Origin: a virus
Direction: 5' to 3' (one strand)
IMG/VR virus record: IMGVR_UViG_3300042882_000268
Span: 1 to 21,260 of that record
Length of the DNA stretch: 21,260 nt
Position numbers and translations under genes: made by a program. The notes beneath the pieces are model-generated. The model saw only the letters and a program-made list of their open reading frames with translations. It searched no databases and was not told the origin of the DNA. The stretch's first letter is position 1, and every line of letters starts with the position of its first letter. This document shows positions 8,801 through 14,032 of this stretch, piece by piece.

Positions 8801-10509
8801 GAAACTATGTTGCCAGAAGTCTTGGACTTAATGCTTGGACTAGTCGTGGTTACCCAGTTAATGGTAAGGGTGGTTTGTATATTGACGGATCATCCACGCC
8901 TGTTGCTCCTGGTGCCGCTACATCAGTTCAAACAAGTTATAATCTATATGTTATTAATAGAGCAAATGGTAATGTTGTGTTTAGTAACTACTATGATTTG
9001 TTCTCAGCAGCATCTACATACGGTCCATTACTAGCAAGTAAGTTGAACTCGTTGGATAGTAATAACGTCATCGTTCTAACAACATTCGATGAACCTAGTT
9101 ATTATCATTTAACTTATGGTGTTGCAAATGCTGTTTATCGCTGCGGTGGATCTAGAAGCACATTTGCTGGTACATATTTTCCACCAGCAGCATGGGGTGA
9201 TACTACATGGCTATTAGCAAATCTATCTGATACAAGAGTTCAACAGTGGAAGTTTAGATCAGCATATGTTCTTGTCGGTATCCCTGGTCTAGGTGAAGGA
9301 ACAGGTCTTGAGAGATATGTTGGACCCGCTGATTCTAGTAATGAAAGCATTGCGGAAGTATCATTCTCTATTAGAGATGGATATGTAACTGGACTTCCGG
9401 GTTCTGGATCTACTGGTGAGGCTTCGATCTCACAAGTCTTTTCTACCGCTAATGGACTATCTGCCCAGTGGGCGGTTCAAGCCAGTGTTGGGGGTACTAG
9501 TGGTGGATTGGTATTTACAGGACTACAAAAAGCAGATGGATCGGGTGAAGTCTATACTCTAGATATTAATTCTAATGTTAATATTTACGGCAATCTTGTT
9601 GTTGCTGGTACTATTGACAATGCACAGTTGGCTGATTTCGCAGCCAGTCACTCTGCTATGACATCCGGAACAAAAAATTCTGGTATTGCATCTGTTGATA
9701 TTCGTGCAAATTCTCGTGTAGGTATATTTGCTTCTTATTCTGGATCAAACGATTTGAATCTGTCTGGTGGTAAATTGACTGTTTATGCTGACGGATATAA
9801 AGCACTAATCACACCATTACAGACATCAGGAGCCCTTACTACTCCAGTTACGACTATGACTGTATTCTCTGGTGTGTATCCTACAGGTAAGATTGCTCTA
9901 GCAGGTAGCGTAGATCAATCAAATTATTATTCATATTATTATGAGCAAACAAACTGGGAATATGTCTGTGCGTATGGTTGTGCCTGGTTGCCTGTCACAC
10001 GTGGTTATACCACTAACTATGTCGGTGCATGGGCCTTTGATGGTAGTGTTACATCAACATGGATAGCAAATTGGTCAAATACTGCAAAGGCCTGGATTCA
10101 ATATCAATTCACAACACAACAACAAGTCAGTAATGTTACGTTGATGGCATACTCAAGTGCTGCTGGTGGTACGGCTGCAAGAGCGCCAAAATCGTTGACT
10201 ATTGAAGGATCTAATAATAGAACTTCTTGGGTTGTTCTGAACACTATCAACAATTTGATCAACTGGGGTGATCAAGAAATCAGATATTTACCAACAGCAA
10301 CTTCAAATTCATATAACAATTGGAGAGTTAATGTAACTTCAGTTGTATCGGGCGCAGAAACATATCTCAACATGGCAGAAATCGGATTTATGATATATAC
10401 ACCTGTGCTGACATTCCCAAGACAAGTTCAGTTTTACGCTGATGTTGAAGGTGCCGCATCAACACCAACTGGATCTACAACAGTATATATAGTAGAACTA
10501 TCAAAATAA
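2809..10509 (+). CDS. Giant repetitive tail-fibre protein with two ILEI/FAM3-like and one discoidin-like domain
   Basis: This 2566-residue, Asn/Ser/Thr/Ala-rich protein has no signal peptide or membrane segment and is best read as a long host-recognition fibre. Order by residue: 1-100, N-terminal region with IVNFNLNGNAVFSVDTAGYVF, probably the attachment part; about 200-350, VNTIYGITNT repeats; 445-1346, 25 repeats of 36 residues; about 1347-1530, ILEI/FAM3-like domain 1; 1553-1984, 12 more 36-residue repeats; about 1995-2199, ILEI/FAM3-like domain 2; about 2204-2278, a DUF1983-like part (AQWAVQAS...VNIYGNLVVAGTI); about 2366-2537, a discoidin (F5/8C)-like domain; then a final beta segment. 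Regular hydrophobic residues in the repeats suggest a trimeric helical shaft, with globular sugar-binding domains as beads and tip. Translation is coupled to the PAAR gene by ATGA; a fibre chaperone candidate follows. Confidence 0.88.
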   Translation: MTVRIDNLTRIWANSNTDLVGLGMNITSTGHGANSKIVNFNLNGNAVFSVDTAGYVFYGGGAVSNSTISNSLVANSIVSNSGLFSTLSVGNTNFQDLLDAIYNANSNTYSAAADILALSQNANARFAYLESLANGLSHSVNGAYFSANTRANNLANSINAYSNTMNIVYTLYNVSYQASNIGIAAAYGAANNIYYTLNTYTGIINTQVNTIYGITNTIYQTVNTGISQVYGQVNTIYGITNTALQTVNNVTQVISGQVNSIYGIVNSSYGYVNTAVSTINQQTNSVYQSVNSIYGITNTSTSLIYGQANIVYNQVNTIYGITNSAITTVYTAANSVYATTNTIYGIVNNSIDVFGQNYNNAYAQIVDISERTNAAVSTIYNTTNAASQVANAQIAGALGLTNNVFSLANSIFTYANGVSNTVGNNYTYFLSETQSLTNTNIAITARIDTLSAYSNANASSIAANISTLAATYVTGNTAVSARVDSLSSYSNTNAASQGANIATLATTVTTANSALSLRIDNLGAYTNTNNQSLAANVSTLALAYTSGNTALATRIDNLSAYSNTNAQTLAANVATLSQAYTSGNSALAIRIDNLSAYSNTNSATQSANVFQLVSAFTNSNSSIALRIDGLASYANTNAASLAANVSTLATTVVTGNTALASRIDSLSSYSNTNAQSLAANVSTLTAAYTTGNSAIATRVDNLSAYSNTNAASLAANVNTLAASYVTGNSALAVRIDNLSSYSNTNSSQQSANISTLASTFTTANSSLALRIDGLSSYSNTNSQSLAANVSSLTAAYTSGNTALATRIDNLGVFSNTNNQSLAANINTLAASYVTGNSALATRIDNLGTYSNTNAQTLSANVNTLASSYVSGNSALATRIDNLGTFSNTNNQTMAANVNTLAASYVSSNSAITLRIDGMSSYSNTNAASLGANIATLATTVVAGNTALATRIDGISSYSNTNAQTLAANVNTLAASYVSGNSALATRIDSLSVYSNTNAAQQSANISTLAATYVTGNSALSLRIDNLGAYTNTNAASLAANISSLASAYTSDNTAIAIRIDSFSTFANNSANNNLISANVQTLVQAFSNSNTALSNRIDSLSAYSNTNAQVLSANVNTLAASYVSGNTALATRIDNLSTYSNNNNQTMAANVNTLAASYVSGNSALAIRIDNLSAYSNNNSAQQSANVTSLVSAFTNANSSITLRIDGMSSYSNTNAASLGANIATLATTVVSGNTALATRIDNLSAYGNTNNQLMSANINTLAATYVSGNSALSTRIDNLSSYGNTNNQLMAANINTLAASYVTGNSALATRIDNLSSYSNTNAQALSANISTLAATYTSSNSAFSLKLDTLSASFNNSIGNVRSFTVVSEGFQSTIPGTPGLFINGSQVSANSPSRSYNVWTIERSNAAVVAFSTFDVYSSGVNASNMALYLNGLDSTKLVAISTYDEPLTNRLTNGLDSAMYRCGASRIVFGSADFKLRSAYILVGIPGLGEGSGVETYSGAVNNDANAYSTFSFSIRDGFPVGLSGIALTSANISSLATTVVTSNSALSLRLDNLSSYANTNAASLGANISTLASTVVTGNSALATRIDNLSAFGNTNNQTMAANINTLAASYVTGNSALAVRIDNLGSYSNTNSQTLAANVNTLASSYVSGNTALATRIDNLGVFSNTNNQTMAANINTLAASYVSSNSAMSIRIDGLSSYGNTNSQTLAANINTLAASYVSGNTALATRIDNLGVFSNSNNQTMAANINTLAASYVSGNTALATRIDTLSTFSNTNNQTMAANINTLAASYVSGNTALATRIDNLGVFSNNNNQTMAANINTLAASYVSGNTALATRIDTLSTFSNTNNQTMAANINTLAASYVSGNSALATRIDNLGVFSNTNNQTMAANINTLAASYVSGNTALATRIDNLGVFSNTNNQTMAANINTLAASYVSGNTALATRIDNLGAYSNANARSLAANVSTLTAAYTTSNSALASSITTLTTRVGNVRNYVARSLGLNAWTSRGYPVNGKGGLYIDGSSTPVAPGAATSVQTSYNLYVINRANGNVVFSNYYDLFSAASTYGPLLASKLNSLDSNNVIVLTTFDEPSYYHLTYGVANAVYRCGGSRSTFAGTYFPPAAWGDTTWLLANLSDTRVQQWKFRSAYVLVGIPGLGEGTGLERYVGPADSSNESIAEVSFSIRDGYVTGLPGSGSTGEASISQVFSTANGLSAQWAVQASVGGTSGGLVFTGLQKADGSGEVYTLDINSNVNIYGNLVVAGTIDNAQLADFAASHSAMTSGTKNSGIASVDIRANSRVGIFASYSGSNDLNLSGGKLTVYADGYKALITPLQTSGALTTPVTTMTVFSGVYPTGKIALAGSVDQSNYYSYYYEQTNWEYVCAYGCAWLPVTRGYTTNYVGAWAFDGSVTSTWIANWSNTAKAWIQYQFTTQQQVSNVTLMAYSSAAGGTAARAPKSLTIEGSNNRTSWVVLNTINNLINWGDQEIRYLPTATSNSYNNWRVNVTSVVSGAETYLNMAEIGFMIYTPVLTFPRQVQFYADVEGAASTPTGSTTVYIVELSK
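3424..3855 (+). repeat. N-terminal VNTIYGITNT coding repeats of the fibre
   Basis: Within the fibre gene the peptide VNTIYGITNT and close variants (VNSIYGIVNS, VNSIYGITNT, TNTIYGIVNN) recur about eight times. The first three copies are 25 residues (75 bp) apart, the next spacing is 32 residues, so spacing changes by one heptad. The pattern of Val/Ile/Tyr at 3-4 spacing suggests a coiled-coil shaft different from the 36-residue array downstream. Confidence 0.75.
4141..6846 (+). repeat. Array 1: 25 tandem 108-bp units coding 36-residue fibre repeats
   Basis: Units read roughly T-R-I-D-N-L-S-x-Y-S-N-T-N-A-x-x-L-A-A-N-V-x-T-L-A-A-x-Y-V-x-G-N-x-A-L-A. The span is exactly 25 x 108 + 6 bp: unit 18 (near residues 1057-1094) carries two extra codons in an N-N-S-A-N-N-N stretch. 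Invariant or nearly invariant positions are RID, the NTN core, AN, L and GN/SN. Units are diverged (a handful of substitution types) except for local close pairs such as units 14 and 22. Thirty-six residues equal five heptads plus one, so a coiled coil would need a stutter in each unit. Confidence 0.95.
6871..7395 (+). other. ILEI/FAM3 (GG)-like domain, copy 1, inside the fibre gene
   Basis: After the GNVR junction the protein leaves the repeat pattern. It shows the order known from ILEI/FAM3 and the POMGNT1 stem: G-L-F-I-N-G, then YNVWTIERSNAAVV with FDVYSS, then L..LDSTKLVAISTYDEPLT, then a C-G-A-S-R segment, and RSAYILVGIPGLGEG, ending at SFSIRDGFPVGL. POMGNT1's stem of this fold binds sugars, so a lectin role is plausible. 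The domain call is by pattern memory only. Confidence 0.72.
7465..8760 (+). repeat. Array 2: 12 tandem 108-bp units coding 36-residue fibre repeats
   Basis: This array spans exactly 12 x 108 bp, preceded by a partial unit (about 7410-7464). Units at 8005-8652 are nearly uniform in protein (NNQTMAANINTLAASYVSGN), and those at 8005-8436 alternate NLGVFSN and TLSTFSN, a 216-bp two-unit period. Units at 8437 and 8545 code identical peptides but differ at ten bases, all silent. The uniformity is greater than in array 1 and suggests more recent expansion. Confidence 0.95.
8791..9405 (+). other. ILEI/FAM3 (GG)-like domain, copy 2, inside the fibre gene
   Basis: This copy also starts with GNVR and follows copy 1 in order: GGLYIDG, YNLYVINRANGNVVF, YDLFSA, L.SLDSNNVIVLTTFDEP, YRCGGSR, RSAYVLVGIPGLGEG and SFSIRDGYVTGLPG. 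It carries an insertion of roughly 20 extra residues rich in Trp, Pro and Leu between the CGGSR segment and RSAYVLVG (about nt 9170-9245). Copy 1 and copy 2 are clearly related but well diverged outside these motifs. Confidence 0.72.
9905..10425 (+). other. Discoidin (F5/8 type C)-like domain at the fibre C-terminus
   Basis: Residues about 2366-2537 show the F5/8C order: GAWAFDGSVTSTWIA, AWIQYQFTTQQQVSNVTLMAY, P.SLTIEGSNNRTSWVVLN, EIRYL, YNNWRVNVTSV and an N-M-A-E-I-G-F end strand. Domains of this fold bind carbohydrate (CBM32-type) or lipid through loops. An unusual Tyr-rich loop with a C-x3-C pair (CAYGC) is inserted before the first motif, near nt 9925-10015. Confidence 0.75.
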
Positions 10510-10521
10510 ACGGAGTGTGAT

Positions 10522-11013
10522 ATGAAGTATGTATTCTATAATCCTGCAAATGGTGCAATACTATCAGCCGGAGAAATGCAAGAATCTAATTTGGACAGTA
10601 TGATTGAACAGGGTTATGCAGTTATTAAGACTGGAGAGAGACTATATCCTGTTATCGGATATAAGGTTGATCTAGAAACAAAGCAGATAGTTGTTGATCC
10701 TGTTGACCCAACTCGTGAACCTGCTGTAAAGGCTGCGATTCGTGATGAATTGCTAAGAACAGATTATACACAGGCTACAGACGCATCAGAACATATTACA
10801 GAATCGGCTATAGCAGAATATAGAGATTATCGTAGAGTTTTGCGTGAAGCATATAACAAACCAGATTTTGTCCAAATAGTATTGGCTCTTCCTGAAAGAG
10901 ATCCGACAGGTAATGACCCATTCGGAAGATTTAGAAGATTGATAACATTACAGGAATATCAATCTGCGACCGCAGCGGCCAATACGGCGGCTAATACCGC
11001 AAATAGTGCTTGA
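10522..11013 (+). CDS. Tail-fibre assembly chaperone-like protein
   Basis: This 163-residue protein starts MKYVFYNPANGAILSAGEMQ, a compact beta-rich N-terminal region. Its middle has IRDELLRTDYTQATDA followed by AEYRDYRRVLREAYNKPDF, the same order as the R..LL..TDWTQ.PDA....W..YRQ.LRD motif found in many phage tail-fibre assembly proteins and tail chaperones. Such proteins help fibre trimers fold. Its place 12 bases after the giant fibre gene supports this. A CGGAG ribosome binding site is at 10511-10515. The last 15 residues are Ala/Asn/Thr-rich (ANTAANTANSA), echoing the fibre composition. The stop TGA forms part of the -35 box of the next promoter. Role is inferred from motif and position. 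Confidence 0.68.
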   Translation: MKYVFYNPANGAILSAGEMQESNLDSMIEQGYAVIKTGERLYPVIGYKVDLETKQIVVDPVDPTREPAVKAAIRDELLRTDYTQATDASEHITESAIAEYRDYRRVLREAYNKPDFVQIVLALPERDPTGNDPFGRFRRLITLQEYQSATAAANTAANTANSA

Positions 11014-11039
11014 CAATTATGTGACAATCACTATATAAT
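11010..11039 (+). promoter_or_regulatory. Consensus sigma70-type promoter before hsp20
   Basis: TTGACA at 11010-11015 and TATAAT at 11034-11039, both perfect, lie 18 bp apart, so transcription would start near 11046. The -35 box contains the stop codon of the fibre-chaperone gene. TGACAAT occurs twice 11 bp apart (11011-11017 and 11022-11028), which could be an operator on one face of the helix. No T4-type late promoter (TATAAATA) is seen here. Confidence 0.75.
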
Positions 11040-11044
11040 GATAC

Positions 11045-11072
11045 ATCGATAGCCGAAAGGTATCGGTTTTTT
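11045..11072 (+). terminator. GNRA-loop hairpin followed by a T-run, at the promoter's expected start point
   Basis: CGATA(G)CC pairs with GGTATCG around a GAAA loop (stem 11047-11054 with 11059-11065, one bulged G), followed by six T at 11067-11072. The shape is that of an intrinsic terminator closing the structural operon. The stem starts at almost the expected first base of the hsp20 promoter transcript, so it would also form the 5' end of that RNA, as an attenuator or a stabilising cap. Confidence 0.65.
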
Positions 11073-11096
11073 AATCTCGCTTAATAGGAGAACACA

Positions 11097-11645
11097 ATGT
11101 CAAACATTAAATGGAACACAGAAAACTTCGGTATCCCAGAATCCCTAGCCCGTAATCTAATCGGATTCGATACCATGCTGGAAAACTTCCGTCGTGCTAA
11201 TGAGCAACTGGCTAAAGCATCTAACTATCCTCCTTATAATATCAAAAAGATTGATGAAGAACATTTCGTGATTGAGATGGCTGTTGCTGGTTTCGGCAAG
11301 TCCAATCTTGATATTGAGTTGAAGGATGGTGAACTAACAATCACTGGTTCACATGATGCTGAAGAAGGTGATTACATCTATCAAGGCATTGCCAATCGTG
11401 CCTTTACTCGCAAGTTCACTCTTGCTGACACTGTTGTTGTAAAAAATGCGGAGTTAGTCAATGGTCTACTTAAAGTCGCTCTTGAACGTTATGTCCCCGA
11501 GGAAAAGAAAGCGAAGAAAATCGACATCATGGATCCGTTCGGTGTTCAGGAAACGACTAAGACACTATTGACCGAAGGTGCTAAGGCATGGACAGATACA
11601 ATGTCTACCATGATGGGCACTAACACCAAAACAAAGACTAAATAA
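11097..11645 (+). CDS. hsp20: Small heat-shock protein Hsp20 (alpha-crystallin family)
   Basis: This 182-residue IbpA-type chaperone holds unfolding proteins in an ATP-independent way in the cytoplasm. Visible features: YPPYNI at 44-49, then the alpha-crystallin domain with HFVIEMAVAGFGKSNLDIE, G.LTITG, IANRAFTRKFTLAD, V..AELVNGLLKVALER and VPEEKKAKKI, and the I-x-I motif IDI at 142-144. Phage Hsp20 genes are common in T4-like cyanophages. It carries an unusual 38-residue tail after I-x-I, ending in a Thr/Lys stretch. AGGAG at 11086-11090 is six bases before the ATG. With its own promoter and a terminator on each side it looks like a one-gene unit. Confidence 0.95.
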   Translation: MSNIKWNTENFGIPESLARNLIGFDTMLENFRRANEQLAKASNYPPYNIKKIDEEHFVIEMAVAGFGKSNLDIELKDGELTITGSHDAEEGDYIYQGIANRAFTRKFTLADTVVVKNAELVNGLLKVALERYVPEEKKAKKIDIMDPFGVQETTKTLLTEGAKAWTDTMSTMMGTNTKTKTK

Positions 11646-11655
11646 GTCTAACAAG

Positions 11656-11695
11656 GGGCGGGTCTCTGCGGAGTCTAAAACCCGCCCTACTTTTA
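11656..11695 (+). terminator. Strong intrinsic terminator after hsp20
   Basis: GGGCGGGT (11656-11663) pairs perfectly with ACCCGCCC (11680-11687); the loop contains a small inner hairpin CTC-TGCG-GAG (11664-11673). A short T-rich run (TTTTATT, 11691-11697) follows. It separates hsp20 from the glycan cassette, so the cassette should have its own start signal, which I could not identify in the remaining 15 bases before its first gene. Confidence 0.85.
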
Positions 11696-11710
11696 TTATG
11701 AGGTTATATT

Positions 11711-12454
11711 ATGGAACTCGTGATTACAAAACCCATTACAGTTATTACTCCTACAGTTGGCTCTCCTAAACTTTGGGACGCTATTGAAAGCGTTAAAGCA
11801 CAAACTTATCCTTGTAAGCATCTTATTGTTCTAGATGGTCCTGATGTTAAGGCCGATAGATTGCCTTGGGCATATAATGGTTATGAGAACTGTCACATCG
11901 TAAAGACACCAGAGAACACAGGTGCTAATGGATTCAATGGTCAGCGTATCTATGCTGCATATCCTCACCTAGTCAATTCGGATTACATTGCTTTCCTTGA
12001 TGAAGATAACTGGTTCGAACCGAATCATATTCAGTCACTAGTCGAAACGATTGAACGTAAGAACCTAGACTTTGCATACTCACTTCGCAAAATATTCTCT
12101 CCCACTAAGAAGTATGAATGTAATGATGAATGTGAAAGCCTAGGTAAGTGGCCAATCTTTTTGTCACGTGGCTCACAGTATGGTAATCAATTTCTAATCG
12201 ACACATCTGCCTATCTGTTCAAGAGAGAGTTCATCCAGAAAACTTGTCATCTATGGCATTCTGGTGCATGGGGTGAAGATCGTCGTTACTACTATGCGGT
12301 TAAGGACCATGCTAAGTATGATACGAATGGTGATTATACACTATGTTACCGTCTAGATGGTAACCCTAAATCAGTATCTAGAGAATTTTTTATCGAAGGT
12401 AACAAAACACAAGAAGCATATTATGGAGGAAACTTTCCATGGCGAAAGACTTAA
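11711..12454 (+). CDS. Family 2-type glycosyltransferase
   Basis: This 247-residue protein has the GT-A fold signature of GT2 enzymes: ITVITPTVGSPKLWDAIESVKAQTYP at about residues 9-34, the VLDGPD strand, a NTGANGFNGQR loop, and FLDEDNW with the metal-binding acidic group D97-E98-D99. A W-G-E-D-R segment near 190 is a plausible catalytic base region. It would transfer a sugar from a nucleotide donor; donor and acceptor are unknown. No membrane segments are seen, so it is cytosolic. The ATG has GAGG at 11700-11703. It is the first gene of the glycan cassette, and its end overlaps the next gene by 16 bases. Confidence 0.88.
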   Translation: MELVITKPITVITPTVGSPKLWDAIESVKAQTYPCKHLIVLDGPDVKADRLPWAYNGYENCHIVKTPENTGANGFNGQRIYAAYPHLVNSDYIAFLDEDNWFEPNHIQSLVETIERKNLDFAYSLRKIFSPTKKYECNDECESLGKWPIFLSRGSQYGNQFLIDTSAYLFKREFIQKTCHLWHSGAWGEDRRYYYAVKDHAKYDTNGDYTLCYRLDGNPKSVSREFFIEGNKTQEAYYGGNFPWRKT

Positions 12455-13329
12455 TTATAGGTGGAGCAAGCGGCTACGATTGGGACAAAGTTAAGTATTG
12501 GGTTAACTCAATCAAAGCAACTGGTTTCAAAGGTGACATTGTTCTAGTTGCAACAAATATTACGGTTGAGACATTACAAAAACTAGCAGAGAACGGTGTC
12601 AAGGTTCATGGGTATGGTCGTAAGACTGACACAGGCTTTGTCAATGATACAAAGAACGCACCACACGTAGAACGTTTTATTTACATCTGGGATTACTTGC
12701 AAAAGAATCCTGACTATCGTTTTGTTACTGTTACTGATACTCGTGACGTTATCTTTCAGAATGATCCTTCACCCTTTCTAGAAAAGCATCTATTCGGTAG
12801 AACACTCATTGCATCCTCAGAAGGCTTACTGTATAAGGACGAGCCATGGGGCAAACAGAATATGAGAGAAACGTTTGGTGACTATCTATACGAGACGTTC
12901 AAAGAATATCTAATCTGTAACGTGGGTGTCATATCTGGTTACCACGAAGATGTTAGAGACTTTATGTTGCTGCTATTTCAGCAGTCAATCAATCGTCCGA
13001 TTCCTATCGTTGATCAGGCAGTCTTTAACTTTCTTATCAACCAGTGCCCGTTCAAGGATGAAGTGCTAGTAGCAAGAAACAGTCTAGCATGGGCTGCCCA
13101 ACTAGGTGTTACCAAGCAAGCAATCGAAGCAGGTGCAGGTGATATCGGACTATCCGTTAGACAGAATCCTGCTTTACTTGATGAATATATAAAGTTATAC
13201 CAAGACGAACAGCCTATCATCGATGGTGCTACAGTCAGAACAGAACATAATGAGTTTTGTATTGTGCATCAATGGGATCGCATCCCATCATTGAAAGCAG
13301 AGATTGAGAGAAAATATGGAAACAATTGA
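12439..13329 (+). CDS. Putative glycosyltransferase (GT-A-like, TDTRDV motif)
   Basis: The 296-residue product starts with a beta strand and Gly-rich turn (LIIGGASGYDW), has a GDIVLVAT strand, and around residue 100 a D-T-R-D-V-I-F-Q segment (D100, D103) that resembles the acidic motif of several nucleotide-sugar transferases. Later it has an ICNVGVISGYHEDV segment and a P-I-V-D-Q-A-V-F-N-F region as in GT8/GT77-like enzymes, where the acceptor site usually contains a V-D-Q triplet. GGAGGA at 12425-12430 precedes the ATG, inside the end of the GT2 gene. I call it a transferase with moderate confidence and cannot give a sugar. Confidence 0.72.
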   Translation: MAKDLIIGGASGYDWDKVKYWVNSIKATGFKGDIVLVATNITVETLQKLAENGVKVHGYGRKTDTGFVNDTKNAPHVERFIYIWDYLQKNPDYRFVTVTDTRDVIFQNDPSPFLEKHLFGRTLIASSEGLLYKDEPWGKQNMRETFGDYLYETFKEYLICNVGVISGYHEDVRDFMLLLFQQSINRPIPIVDQAVFNFLINQCPFKDEVLVARNSLAWAAQLGVTKQAIEAGAGDIGLSVRQNPALLDEYIKLYQDEQPIIDGATVRTEHNEFCIVHQWDRIPSLKAEIERKYGNN

Positions 13330-14026
13330 GCAGGTTGATGGTATATTCTTTATTAGTAGTTGTCTAAACGCTAAGATAAAGAATGTATATACACTAGAAC
13401 AACGTTTTGCCCACACGATAGAGACGATTGAATCTATCAACAAGCATTGTCCAAAAAATATAAAAATTCTACATGACTCCTCAGTTGAAAAGCCTGACCA
13501 AGGTTATTTTGATTCACTCGCTGCAAATGGTATTGTTGTGATCTATACTGGTGAGAATCGAGATATTAAAGAACTAACCAGTCATGGTATGACTAGTGCT
13601 GCTGAATTGCTGTCAACCATGATAGCAATGACTTGGTATCATGATAATATCAAGGGAAAGTATACCTCTTTAAGAGCATATAAGATTTCTGGTAGATATA
13701 GGTTAAATGATGAGTTCATCTTACAAGATGATCGTTTCAAGGATGCCTTTGTTCACAATATGACTGTCGATTCATATATGCCACAAGAAAGACGTATTCA
13801 AACTGGAGCGTTTAAGGCATATGGTACTCGTCTGGTTCATTGGGATTATAATCTAATGGACACTTATTGCGAGGCTCTTCCTAAGATGTTTAATGATTGT
13901 GTTACCTTAGGTATTGATGCTGAACATGCTTATTGGAAACATCTACATACTTATAAGAACGTCGATCTCCCTAAGATCGGTGTTGAAGGATGGATTGCAC
14001 CTCTTGGTATTTTTGAAAAGGACTGA
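13316..14026 (+). CDS. Uncharacterised protein of the glycan cassette, possibly a glycosyltransferase
   Basis: From ATG 13316 (GAGAG at 13306-13310 just upstream) it codes 236 residues; an upstream in-frame TTG at 13304 would add four. I do not recognise a named family. Visible features: an N-terminal strand-loop (VDGIFFISSCLN), a helix with TIETIESINKHCPKNIKILHDSS, then a Y.SLRAYKISGRYRLNDEF segment in the middle, and W-D-Y-N-L and G-I-D-A-E-H-A-Y-W late in the chain. The arrangement with alternating strands and helices and the K-I-S-G-R-Y segment recalls small sugar-transferase-like proteins near polysaccharide genes. Overlap with the preceding gene (14 bases) and a 6-base gap to the next show operon membership. 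Confidence 0.8.
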   Translation: METIEQVDGIFFISSCLNAKIKNVYTLEQRFAHTIETIESINKHCPKNIKILHDSSVEKPDQGYFDSLAANGIVVIYTGENRDIKELTSHGMTSAAELLSTMIAMTWYHDNIKGKYTSLRAYKISGRYRLNDEFILQDDRFKDAFVHNMTVDSYMPQERRIQTGAFKAYGTRLVHWDYNLMDTYCEALPKMFNDCVTLGIDAEHAYWKHLHTYKNVDLPKIGVEGWIAPLGIFEKD

Positions 14027-14032
14027 TATATT

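Noticed and set aside
11014-11096. tRNA or other structured RNA in the gap before hsp20
   Set aside because: The 83-base gap contains only the -10 region of a promoter, one hairpin and a ribosome site; no cloverleaf or other fold was seen.
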